The translations under genes and the position numbers were made by a program. Shown here one piece after another: positions 45,197-57,653 of a stretch of 64,000 nucleotides of DNA (positions are counted from its first letter, which is position 1; every line of letters starts with the position of its first letter). Below the pieces are notes generated by a model. It ran no database searches. It had not been told where the DNA came from and saw only the letters and a list, made by a program, of their open reading frames with translations. The stretch lies in the NCBI RefSeq assembly GCF_008831285.2, contig NC_045141.1:26339315-26403314 (forward strand), read 5' to 3'. This stretch comes from Nymphaea colorata (lineage: Eukaryota; Streptophyta; Magnoliopsida; Nymphaeales; Nymphaeaceae).

Positions 45197-47745
45197 CACC
45201 ATAAAACAACCTGCGTTTGCGATTTAGGAATCGTCCTTATAACAGTGCTTCAAGTATGGCAAAACATGGCTTATCCCCTCGTGTCCGAAACACTGCCAAA
45301 ACATGTTCTGCTGCCAAATTCTCTTAAAACAAAACCCTGTGGTGTTTCATTCCTGGAACGGAGTGTAAGCCCGTAAACGATCGCCAGAAAAGGAAAACAC
45401 CATTGTCGGGTCAGAAAAAAAATAAAAGCTCTTAAAAAACACGACCATGCAAAACGAAAAAAAACAAAGGAAATCAGGGAATCTCAACCTCGAGAAACAA
45501 AAAAACCGGATGCCTATGGATTAAAGTCATCAGCAACTAGAGGCAGGAAAAGAAGACCCTCAACTTCGAAGATGAAAGCGAGGAAAATGTCGCTCAAATC
45601 TATCCAATTCCAACCTGAACACGGTAAGAAAGGAGAAACAGGACAAGGAAATGGCAGGACAAAACACAATGAATCTACTTCATCGCAGGAGAGAGAGAGA
45701 GAGAGGGAGAGGGACCTGCAATCGGTGGAAATCTCAGAGCTTTCCGTGATGAAGAAGACGATGAGAGGAACAAAAGCTTTGCAGAACACGGAAAGCGTCA
45801 GCGCCTTAACCAGTCCCTTTTGAAGCAGGCTTGGGGACGAGCTTTGAAGACCTACACGGCAGCCGAAGTCGTCCGGTCGCCCACGAAGCTGCAGGACTGG
45901 AGGAGGGAGCTGCGATGAAGGAAGCAGCAAGGAGGAGGGCGGCGGCTGCGGCAGAAGCCGATGCTCACCATTCCAGCCGTAACGGGCATTTTCTTCGTCA
46001 AGGAAAGGAAAGTTGATCTGAAATTTCCGGAAATATGTGTGCGGAAATCGCCCAACGGACATTTTCTTCACCTCACGCTTAATGGGCAGGAAAAAGAATT
46101 TAGATTTGCCCCAACGAACATTTTGTTATGGGCAGGGATTTTTTTTTTCAAAGCGAATTTTATTTGATCGTTACAGGCTCCACATCAAAATAGTAAATAA
46201 CTATTCAATTTAAATAATTTTAAAATGTTTTTTTAAATGTAAGAAATGGCATAAAACAGCGGCAAAATAAGCTTCTTTTTAGGTGAGTTTAAATTTTCAT
46301 ATTACATTCAATGCGTTAAGCTTATATTTTCCTTTCTTGCTAGCTGTCAAGTGCGCTGTCTGAGAGCGAGACGAGAAGGAAAGGGGCAAAGAAAAATCGA
46401 GGTTGTAATGCGGATGGCCATGAAAAACCATTACGCTCGCTGATGAGAGGATCAATATTAAAAAGCAGGAAAATATGATTCTTGATTTTAAACATTGCAT
46501 TGAGAACTGAAAAACCTTAGCAGTTGAATCGAATTAAACAAAAATAAGTTAAGCAAAGTTCAAAAGTATAATCAAATTTAAAAAAGAAATGTTTAAATCA
46601 AAATCAAGCCAGAGCCCTCAACAACCTAAACCTTGTTGAGGTTTTGAAGGAGAGTCGGGTGCCACTAGTGATATAGGTCACGTAATGTTGGATGAAATCG
46701 TTGAATGGAGGATTTATTGAACGCTGTTTGTTGAATGAATCATGGAATTTAGAAAATGTTGGATAAAATCATAAAAGTGAGTGAATTTATTGAACTTGTA
46801 ACCACTATATCAAATAGGTGCTCCCATGTGTTGTTTAAATTAAAACAAGTAATGCCTTTTCTTTCATGTGCAACACATATAAGATATTAAATGTTTCATA
46901 ATCTTTGATATTTAATTTTTAATAACATCTCATTAAATTTTATGTCGGTACAACAAATGACAGAGCAATGTCATCGTTCATTTCTGATTTTGGCGTGAGA
47001 AAAAAATGCATTTTGCTGGTTTTTTCTAAAAAAAAAATAGACATGATCGTATTGGATATTATGTACCATACCAGTTTTGCCCTAAAACCTACGCTTAGCT
47101 ATGCCTCCCTTCACTCACTTTGTTTCGCTTTGTTGCACCAAACAACATTGTATACTACCCAGAATTGCTGGCTAAGATTTGAAGATACACCCAAATCAAT
47201 GAAATTGGGCAACTGAGATTAAACTTATATGCAAAAAAGGTGCATGGTAACACTAATAAGACCATGACAATAAATGAACCGAAAATTTGGGAAAACGTTT
47301 TACCATATTCATCCTTATATAAGAATTACAAAATGGCCCATATGCAGACCAAAATGATAACTTTTACTCTATAGTTTTTTTGTCCAAAGCCAAATTCAAA
47401 TGCAAAGCAATTAGAAGAAAGCAGTACCAAGTTATATTTGAAGGCCTACTCGTTTTTTTTTTATAATTGTTTTTTATATATGTTTTCAAGCAGCAAAATA
47501 AGATTCTCAATCTTAAACTTTGCATTACGCTGAACTGAAAACTATAGCTTCCTGTTTTGACTACACATGTCTCCTTGTGTTTAAAACTATTTTTTTAATA
47601 AATATAATCTTATTGGTGAATATAAGACGTGAGAAAAAAAAATAGGAATAAGGGTAAAGAAAGAAGAACTTGATGTTTAAATAGGATTTTAAAAAGCTAT
47701 AACTATAAACCTTGAAGACAGCTTTATGCTTTTGTTTTCGATCCT

Positions 47746-47953
47746 ATACCGGTGATATAGAAAACCACTATCAGTCTTTAGCGGTGGCAAACACAACCAC
47801 TATAACTTTATACCGGTGATAGATACCGCCGCTAGAAGAGCCAATACCGGTGACGGCAAATCACCGATATAGGTCTATAACGGTGATTAACTTGGCCGAT
47901 ACTGTACTGTCACCGCTATATACTTACAGGGGTGGTTTTAGTCACCGGTATAT
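47746..47953. repeat. ACCGGTGA/TCACCGGT motif cluster, unit III
   Basis: Full-length version, with TACCGGTGA and TCACCGGTATA motifs in both orientations plus variants (AGCGGTGG, TCACCGCTATA, TAACGGTGA). CACTA-like identity is inferred only from the motif style. Confidence 0.55.
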
Positions 47954-49092
47954 CTCCCTAAAACCACAAGTAAAAGGAAGGCGCACCTTGCCACTGTTGT
48001 TTGAGGCACACGCCTCAACTGCCCCTCTCTCTCTCTCTCTCTCCGTTTTGCATTGACGCTTGTATCTTTTTACTTTTTTTTTTATCATATAGTTATATTT
48101 TCTTCAGCATATTCTTGTTTTTGTTTACTCTTTTTTTGTCCAGTTAGCTAATGTGGGACGAAATGGGTTCCACCTAGCAGCAGCATCATATTTGGTTGGC
48201 ACGCAAAACTAGTGACCTTTAACATCCCGTGAAGCATATCTTGCTCTGGGAAAACCTCTCTGTTTTCTGGCTTGTTGCTCACCTCTTCTGGCAAACCTGA
48301 AAAGAAACATTTGAGAGAATATCATACCACATGAAGAAAGTTGTACAAACATGAAATAATTTCAGGTAGAACTTTTGGACAATATTATTTCCTGCATTCT
48401 CCAATATCCGAGCCTTGCCAAATGACACGCTAGACATCAAACAAGGACCAGGAAGAGGTGAATGATCTTATAAACATCACAATTCACAACCAAACAATAG
48501 ATCCTGTGAAATTTTCAAAAATTTAAAAGTTAAGAGACAAGGTAGAACAAACCCAGTTACCATGTATTTCATGCTCTCCAACATCAACGATCAATCTGCA
48601 TATACAATTGCAAGTATTGCCGCAGTCTGGTATTCTCTCACGCGCAAACCTATAAATACACCTCAAACCCATAAATACACCTTTAAATAAACAGAGGAAT
48701 GTTATTGATTCATCTCCTATCCTAACGCATTAACGGTGCACAAAACCTTCCAAGGAAAAGTTGTGCATACAAGCCACACACAAAAAAAAAAAAAATCGAT
48801 TTCAGAAATGGACTTTAGGTTTTCATTTTATGTTATGCAAACTTACAATACATACAAACAAGGAATCAAGATACCCGGCAATTCTTTCACAAAAAACATT
48901 TTCCCATTGTAAGTCCAATCAAACATGATAGATAGCCTCTCATTGCAAATTAATTGCTGCACCTAGCCCAATAATGAGTGTCACAACAAGTTTCAGGTCA
49001 TGCATTCGGAAATGCCCCAACTAATTTTCAAAACACGAATGTTGTTTTTTTTTTTTTTTGCTGCCCATACTTAAAAACATTCGCATTAGGAT

Positions 49093-49220
49093 CTGACCCG
49101 GAATCAGCACTAGCACTTGAAGGGTGTTAACAGTCGGCAACAATCATATGCAAAGACAGAAGTTTGTATTTGGAAGTCATCAAGGTCATGCTGCTGAGTG
49201 TTAACACCATTCCGGGTCAG
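49093..49220. repeat. Hairpin-forming inverted repeat, unit III
   Basis: The outer arms CTGACCCGGAAT (49093-49104) and ATTCCGGGTCAG (49209-49220) are exact complements. The inner arms around GTGTTAACA also pair. The whole could be a small MITE-like element or a folded relic. Confidence 0.7.
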
Positions 49221-50906
49221 ATACCAATTTAAATTTCCTTAAGCAGGGGCAGAAAATGACATTCAGGTTTTCAAAAGTAGTTGGGGCATTTCTGAAGGCG
49301 TGACCTGAAACTATGACTTTCATAGGGACCTCCAAAACTCATAGGAGCCTTCATGTGTTTGGCAAGACCTTTTTTCTTGTGTATACTTTTGAACCACCAC
49401 TTTCATTAGTTGAGTTCACCTTCATCTGTGGCACCCTTTCAACTTGCTCATCCTCCTTCCCATGGCCAAGGCACCATCTTTCATAACATTGGAAGCAAAC
49501 CTACTTCCTCCTCTCTTTGATTTGTCCAGATTCAATCGCTTGACTAATATGACTAATATCTGTTTGGTCGTGAAACATCTAATGCCTCATGCTGCATCAT
49601 TGGTTTTGTGGACATGCCATTGTTTCGGTTTCATGTCTGCAACCTAACACTCATTCATTTACATTTCTCCTCCTTGATTCTAAATAGTTCAAAATTCTCT
49701 AGCAGTTTAACAATTGTGGCTTGGCTGCCTATACTTTAATGCAAAGTTTCATCACGTAAGCCTCCCACTAAAGGAACCCATGCATCCAGGCACATATAAT
49801 TTATTTCTGCAAATTCAGCCTGCCAGATACTCCAAGACATGTCCTTTCTGCTTGAATTCAGATAGTTCAATATTCTAATCCAAGAAAGTTGAATGGCGCA
49901 GACCTCCTACTAAAGGAATCCATGCTTCCAAGCACATATAATTTATTTCTGCAAATTCAGTCTGCCAGATACTCTAAGACATGTCGTTCTGCTTGAATTT
50001 AGATAGTTCAATATTCCAAGAAAGTTGAATGGCCAAATCAAACAAATAAAACATCAATAGACTGTTGCAACCTTGTAGACGGACAAACTACTTATACCAT
50101 CTAATGAGTCAGTCCTTCCAAACTAAAATTTCCTGGCAGTATGGGTACTGCTCAGCCCAAAAGATACAGCTGAGTGAAATCCCTCCTTGGGCATCTTAGC
50201 TACACATTTGTTGAGCTTGTGAATAAGGTGCTTGAGAACGATGAGGACGAGGACCACATACTTGTTCATCTGCGGTTGTACGCTTGTGGATTTCTAGATG
50301 CCAAGCTCCCATCATTGGCTTCAAGTATTTTCAACAGTAGAATATATATGATATTGGATGCTACATTTCAAGCCCTGTGTTCGGTTTTTCAGAAGCACAA
50401 TACATGGTTTATTAAAAAATGGACATGGTGCACCTTTAATCAATCTTTCTTCGCTTGAAGAAAGACATGGGAACTTGAAAAACAAGAACGCATTTTCAAT
50501 TATCATCCAAAAGAGGAACATGGAATGATCTTGTTATGCCAACACATAAGCATTAACTTGCAAAAAATAGTAAAATACGATATAAGGAGAGAATAGCAAG
50601 GAACTTTGCAGTCAACCAAAGTTATATTACCTTTAGCAAAGTACGGACGGAGGAAGAACTTTGTATGGGTACATTATTCCATTGGGTTCTAACAGCTTCT
50701 TTATGGAACCCATGAATTGAACCTCAAATGCACAAAAAGAACTAGGAAATAAGAAGAAAAATGCAAAAAAATGTACGATATATGCAAGACTGCCACATCC
50801 ATCAGCACACAAATGGACATAATTTTTCTTAAGATTGATTAAGAAATGCAAATTCTGAGAAATTCAGAAATAGCAGAACAAGCAAGCCTTCATGTTTTAA
50901 ATAAAC

Positions 50907-51088
50907 TCCAGTTGATTGGAGGTCCATCAGGTCTGCCATAAAGCAGCCGATCCAAGCTCCCATGGAAGTCTCTCAAAAAACCAGAATTCAATGATCAGAG
51001 CCTTCACGTGCATGAAATCCAATCTGTTTACAAATATGAAGATGTTGCAAAGATGCAATCTTGTTAATCTCGCTTATGAATTCCTTAC
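50907..51088 (-). pseudogene. Receptor-like kinase relic, unit III
   Basis: Same broken kinase fragment as at 37,324-37,505 (minus strand, LQHLHIC, GFHAREGSDH, GSLDRLLYGR), with no visible improvement in reading frame. Confidence 0.72.
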
Positions 51089-52330
51089 AGTAACCCTACT
51101 GGCACATATCAAATAAGCGTGACTAACAGGAAAATAATCCATTAAGCCAGAAAAAGAGGACAAACAGCAAAGCAAAAGAACCCCAGATTTTTGAGGAGTC
51201 GAAAAATAGGTTCTTTTCGTCCTAATCCTCTCATTCACCTGGAAGCTTAATATACATATAAAAATGTGAATTAGTGTCCACAGCTATATAACTTTTGTTG
51301 CTCCATTTGGTACTATGATTCCTTTGTTAAGCTGATAGATACTTAAAAGTGGTTGAATGCTAATTATATGATTATGGGCTTCGGCCTTCAAATACTTCTT
51401 CCAAGGTGACAAGTATTAAGGACTACCGCAACATTACACCCCTTGTACCAAAGCAGACAAGAATAGATGGATGATGTCCCTTTGAACGTGGGTCAGTGCA
51501 TGGATGAACATGTTTGCACACAAGGGTGTGTATGCATTGTGAAGTCGACAATCAATAAAATCACTCTCTCTTCTCTCGTTTTCCTCTTTCTCTCTGTTTC
51601 TCTTCTTTCCCAAAACTTTATTAGCCCCTAATTTGCAACCGCACTGGGAAGAACATACTGCGAAAACAAAAAAAATAGACTAAGATAAAAATACGTGATC
51701 ACAGTATCACAATACAAAAGAATACCAGTGAAGATCAGCAACTGTCGTCTTCTTGCAAGCTCATCATTGTGCTTTTCAACAAGATAAGCAAGTCAGTGAA
51801 ATATTTTTTTACCTTTCTTGGAAAGAACACAGAAATTTCTTTAGAGCAAATGAATGTAATACATAATTTGACAACAGAACATGTGAAATTCTTGAACAAC
51901 CTGGAAAAATGCTCAGAAGCAGAAATTTTAGAACAAATGATAAAAACGAACAAACTGAAGATGAGTTTAGCGTATCTGCAAAAGTGATCGACTTGTCACG
52001 ATCGACGCTCACAGAGACAAGCGACGGCAAAACTCCAGATGGGTATAGCATATCTGCAAAAGGAACCATTGAATAGTGAAGAAGAAGAAATATCGATGCA
52101 TATACAGAGAGAGAGACCGACACAGTGGATCTTGGTAAGTCGACAATGGAGAAGGATCAATGGGCAGCTTTTCGTCGGAAGGCAGGCAACACCGGAGAGG
52201 TCGTGCAAAAGAGGCTGCGAGAAATCAGGTTGGGCGGAAAAGTTTCGACTTCCTGGCGCTACTCGACGATCGCCAGAGCTATCCGAACGGCACTGGCATC
52301 CCTTGTAACTGTGGCTCTGTTCTTTATAAG
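51089..52330. repeat. Segment between kinase relic and block B2, no gene recognised
   Basis: Nearly identical to 37.5-38.76 kb, apart from a deletion of about 10 bp at about 51,219 that is shared with unit IV. Confidence 0.6.
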
Positions 52331-54340
52331 CTGCTGCAGCAACTCCATCGCCCCCAACAGAACTATAACATCTCTGCTTCCATCAAGTTGATTGCAGGTC
52401 CTTCTGCCCATCAGATCTGGGCCTGTTGCTGGGGTTTTCGCATGGGCTGTTCCAAGACATCTGCCAAAACATGAACCCTGGTCTCCTTGATAATGTCTTG
52501 TGTCTGAGGTGGTTCCATACACATTGATTTAGATCATGCAATTGCTTCCCCCTCCCCATTTCCTCGCAAGCAACCCTGCGCTGCTCCATTGAATGACTTC
52601 AATAGTTCTCTGTTGAGTCTCTTTGGTCATGGTGAGTGGAGATTGGAACCTGTGTTTGTTTTACAGATCTTCTCAAACAATGTGAGGGTAGCCCATCATA
52701 GTGTGGCCCACTGGAATGAATATGTAATATGGAAAAATCTTTTCCCCTCCCTACAATTTCCACAGCCGCTTCCATTCCTCCAATACTAATTGTGTAGTTA
52801 CCCTTTCTGGCACTGAGAACAATGTCTTTGTTAAAAGTGAGAACAACGTCTTCGTTAAAAGGTAGTTCCACTGGGGCAACACCTGCCATCGATAGTTCTT
52901 GAATTTTCTGGCAATTTCAATCAACGTTAGTCTAACCTTGAAATTAACTTTCAAGTCCTCGTTAGATGCATGGATCATCAACAAGGTGTGCCTCAGGTTA
53001 AGAAAGGTGCTCATCATGACGGCTGAGCAATCTCTTCACTTTTCTCTTTGGAAGACTCCATGACAATTCATCATTTCTTTCAAGCTACCATGACAGCTGC
53101 AAAGATCTTCAGGTGCAACCTTGCCTAAAAGCATAAAGCTTGGGGTATATTGATGCAACACTCCTAGCAGGGATGTGACTCTCGGTCTTTTTTCTCTACC
53201 CACAAGCAGGTTTTAGAAAAATGATAGCCAATTGTAGCATCTTTAGAGAGTTCAGTCTGCCCCATTGGAACGACTTTGTCTCCCATGGTTCTAGCTACGG
53301 CTAACAAGCTCTTGATTACCCATCTTCTCCAAACTTGCTGCTCCATTCCTGCAGGACGTACTAACTCGGCAATCCTGTGTACTGCCATAGTCGCAAGCCA
53401 TGTAACTGCAGCTCTCTGTATGCCTTCAACAGTGCACCGATCCACTTTGCTTGTTCTTGCTCATCTAATAGTCGACCCACTACCCTTTTTTTGAACTCAT
53501 TTGTAGACACTCTGAATGGAAAGGCAATCACAATTTCACCTCCTTCCAAGAAAAAAGACTCGGCCAGCAACTCTAACCATTAACTTGCCAACATCAAGAG
53601 ATGCTTCCATAGGACTCCTACTCACTAGGCCGCCTGCAGCCTTGCACCACCTTAACATCGGCACATATACATCAATTCCATAAACACGCTGGTTAGGTGG
53701 TCGGAGACAAGTGATCTTTCTAAACCCCATAGTGTCAACATCCTCCTTTGGCTTCTCGACAATTAAGACTGCTGCTTCACTTGTATAGTTGTATGGTAGG
53801 GTTTGGCAGAACTTGGGCCCAGCAACGTCCGGGGAATTGCAATCGACTTCCAACAATCCCTGAAACTACACCAAACCACCAATTGCCATTGTCTAGCCTT
53901 CGAGGCCAACTACATCGGCAAGGACTCTTCTCCAATCCAAACTGGTCAGACAATGACTCCATCTGGGCGGCACAACCTCTGACTTTTTTGCTCCTAGAAA
54001 AGCAAGAGGCAGAGCTGCCACCTTAGCCATAGCCCAAAACTCGCGAGGTTGTTGAACTAGTCATCGTCTTCCCTAGCATGGTTAGGACTCCAAGATTCAG
54101 GACTAGGCACACCATACAGCTCAGTCCCAATTTGTAGTAGAAAATAGCCATGATGAATTTCATCTTATGGCATAAGCGGCCCGTGGAGGATCGACTGAGA
54201 CATCCAGCTGCCTTTTGGTATGCTCTTAGCCACCGCCAACAAGGGTCACCCATTCCAACCCAATAACACACGCACGCTCAGCCCTAATCCCAATTAGGGT
54301 CCTCCCTCGCCAAAGGGCCAGACTCTCAATGTTCGTGGTG
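52331..54340 (-). repeat. Block B2, single copy
   Basis: Its 1367-bp right-hand part (52788-54154) matches copy 2 of the nested duplication in B1. It carries an empty copia target with one AAGAA at 53548-53552. No gene was recognised. Confidence 0.8.
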
Positions 54341-54431
54341 GTTTTAGGAATAAAAACACACCAAGAAAATGAAGAAACAATCCTACATTCACTAGCTAAG
54401 TTGAACCCTATGCTTATTAACTACCAGACCT

Positions 54432-54435
<4 letters not shown>

Positions 54436-54482
<47 letters not shown>

Positions 54483-54496
54483 CAAAAAAAAAAAAA
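54436..54496. repeat. Compound microsatellite (CT)n(AC)n(A)n, unit III
   Basis: Same locus and structure as in unit II (42,320), of nearly the same length. Confidence 0.92.
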
Positions 54497-57018
54497 TCAA
54501 CAAAGCAAGCAATAGTACAAAGTTTACAAACATTTCCACTAATGCCTACAAGGTTAATGAGAAAGATTCCGCTTGAATACTACACAATGTTGCAGATTCT
54601 ACCTAAGAGGCAATAGAAGTAATTTACGTATTCTTTTGCCATGCCCTGGCAAGGGCAACAAAAATTTGGTGTGGTTTTTATGTTAAATCTCTTTAAAATG
54701 ATATTTGAAAAAAAAAACAATGACAACCATACACCAAATTTTAAATTTATAACCAAAGAAAAACAAGTGCCAAGTCCATATCGAATATGGGGGAACAAAC
54801 ATATACTAACAAACATAGACTAAGATGGACTCAAATATGCACAATTCTCTGGATGCCAAACATATATTAAGATAGACCAAAAATGCAAGATTGTCTGGTT
54901 GCATCTGCCCTTTAATTCCTCCAGGTGATCACAAACTTGGAAACAAATAAGACTTGGAAAAAAATAAAATAACTCTAAGATAGACTAATAAACGCCTTAA
55001 TTAGCCCCTAAAGATATACATCAAATGGAAAATAGTGGTCTAATGCATAAGTTGTCTAATGCATACACTAGCAATCACAAATTGAGGTAAAAGACAAACT
55101 AATTGATTACTAGAAACTTGTCCGGTTGCTGCAAGCAATCTAATTTCTGCACATATATGTAATTTTCTCATAAATGTATAGCAAAAATTCAATGTTTTCA
55201 ATATAAATTTGCAACCACTGAGTCAAATCAGATTCCTTACAAAAAAATAAGCTAAACCCAAGAGATAAAAGGTCTTGGGAAGCAAAACAAATCAATTATC
55301 AAAGGTCACCCAAAAATCCACAATTTTGGAATAGAATTTTACAGCAACAACAACTCTATCTCTGCAGGTTAGGAGATTTCTGGTGTGTGGTTTTCAAGCT
55401 CTCAAACGTACAGGCAAAAAGTTGGTTTTCTACAAAGTTATGACAAGCCAATGAACAAAAAACACAAACAAACAATTGTTTACCTATCTTTATGCAAGTC
55501 ACTATCTAGCTAAAACAACGATAGGAAATTTATTACACTCGATATGAATGGAATATGTTTGAGAGGTAGCAGTTTTGGTAACAAGAAAACGACATCTTTC
55601 AAGAACAAAGAGGGGTTGGGAGTTCCTCATAGGTCCAATAAGCTAGGAAACATAACAAAAGATGTCAAGTTTTTATTTTGAAACAGCTCATAAATCATTG
55701 ATTTAAATCATAAGCTTGAGTGCTCGTTGTGCAAATGATATGCACTTCATTTACCCTCAATATCGTACAAGCATTAGGATTCGTTTCGCATCAATGTTGT
55801 TGAATATCTAGAAATGAAAATTTTTAAATTTCCAAAATATGAACATAAAGGAATCATCCTCAACATCTTAGAAAGTCAAAAAGAGGAATGGCTATTGACT
55901 CAAGACTCGCACATCCACAAAAGACTGTCACATTCAATTCGTAGTGAGTTCAGCCTTCATGCCATTCATATCTTGACAGGCACCTTTTCTTGCTTTTTTT
56001 TTCCTTTTTTTTTTTTGCAATCGGCTTTTTGCCGTTTCTTTTTTTTTTTCATTTTTGCATTTGATTTTTTTTATTTAGGCCGACCTTCACCTTTGAGGGA
56101 ATCTCTCACCACCCCAAAGGCTACTACGGAGCTCCACCACTTTAGTGGTTATGTGTAGCTTTTTCATGTATCCAACTCGTTTCACCTTGCGGGTTTTCAA
56201 CATGTCAAAAGTTCATAGGTCTTCATCTTCGCGGCATAGACATAAATCACCTTTATGCCTACCCGGTACTCTCGATTACTGACCTAGAGGAACAACCACA
56301 TGAGCTCCGAGCCCATCTCTCAACTCTCATTTTGCTACCTGCCAAGATTTTAAAAGGCATTATGGCTTCTCTCCTAGGATATTTTCCCGATAAATCTTTG
56401 CAGAGGCTTGATCACTTAAGTCAATAGCCTTTCATAGTCTTGACTTTCTCAGCTTCATAGAATTTTTCTTCACTGCTCATATCTAGGATCTTTTCAAATT
56501 TCCTCTTCTAATGATTCACAACAAAAACTTGAATTTTTTCCTTCTACTCGAGGAGGTATTAAGAATAACATGAAGGTATATCATTATGTGAGAAAACTTT
56601 TTAAAAATGCTTTTAGGTAAAACTAAAAATTTTCATTTGTCAAAAAGTTCTTGACATCAAATGGTACATCACCTACAAGTAAAAACTCTCGTCTGCCAAA
56701 AGACACGAGCGTTTATGAAACCAGCTGGATTTGTTGGGTAGAAGAATGAACTACATCAGCTCTCCTACAAAAGTAGGGACTACACAAAAATGTTGGTTTG
56801 AGGGTGAAGAGTTCTCATAAGTGTCAGGTCCTCAATTAATTGGAAGTTTCAAACAATTGGGTAAAGCACATTCTCTCCCTAAACAAACGACTAGGTTTAG
56901 ATTGCACAAAAGCTTGGCCCATCGACAACTTGTGGCTTCCATAATTTCACCAACAGTTGGTGAACACCATACTTATGAACCAACAAAAAAGTTGTCTCCA
57001 CAATCAGCAAATCAAAGC

Positions 57019-57030
57019 CCAAACCAGAGC
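57019..57030 (-). promoter_or_regulatory. Orphan primer-binding-site match, block A3
   Basis: TGGTATCAGAGC in the same context as in A1 and A2. Confidence 0.5.
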
Positions 57031-57543
57031 TCTGATACCATAAAAATGTGTAAACCTACAATGAAACTCAATCAAAGGCACTAATGCCAAGTCACCAAGA
57101 AAGTAAAGAATGAAAAACATAATTGAATCACAACAAAAGTCATGGAAAAAGCTTCCTTACAATGGCAAACACAAGATCTACATATACACACATATGAAGG
57201 ATCTAGCATAAGAGCAGTCTGCAACCTTATCCTTGTCGAGCATTGAAATGGTCTTCTCAGTAGCAGAAATCCACAAACAGGAAGCTATTAGAAAAACACC
57301 AGTTACGACTCGGACCATATTGAAGTGAAGACTGTAACCGAAACTACTGTCTCGGAAGAGGAGCATGTAAACAAATCCTGTCAGTCAGACCCCCCCCCCC
57401 CCTCATTTACATCACACAAAACAATGCAACACCACTTCTAATACAGAGACAAACTTCCAGCTACAGTTGCAGTATCAGAGTTTGAAGACCGTGAGGAGAA
57501 CGTAAAACAGAACTTGAAACAAGAGAACGTATCAAGTGTGCAG

Positions 57544-57653
57544 CCAAGCTCCTAACCGCACCTTCAATGTGAAAATTTCTCATAAAATTACTCAATTTCC
57601 AAGCTCCTAACCGCACCTTCAATGTGAAAATTTCTCATAAAATTACTCAATTT
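57544..57653. repeat. 55-bp tandem duplication, block A3
   Basis: Same duplicated unit, with copies at 57544-57598 and 57599-57653. Confidence 0.9.

Larger units (their letters stand above)
34341..47444. repeat. Tandem array unit II (C1-B1-A2)
   Basis: This unit begins with a truncated motif cluster: about 0.49 kb present in unit III (47,361-47,848) is missing at 34,341. It carries a nested 1.45-kb duplication in B1, and A2 lacks about 340 bp found in A1 and A3. Otherwise it is nearly identical to unit III over many kilobases. Confidence 0.85.
42241..47444. repeat. Block A2, no gene recognised
   Basis: This is nearly identical to A1 and A3. It lacks about 340 bp (equivalent to 31,581-31,922, including the C tract), joined as GCCAATCCACTTC at about 44,974. 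It shares with A3 the variant CATCTGCCCTTTAATTCC near 42,787, where A1 differs. Confidence 0.75.

Noticed and set aside
45514-46071. A 185-residue minus-strand frame (relatives at 32.6-33.1 and 58.1-58.6 kb) with poly-Ser/Leu
   Set aside because: It runs through a GA microsatellite, and its length changes with repeat number and small indels between units, which is not expected of a gene.
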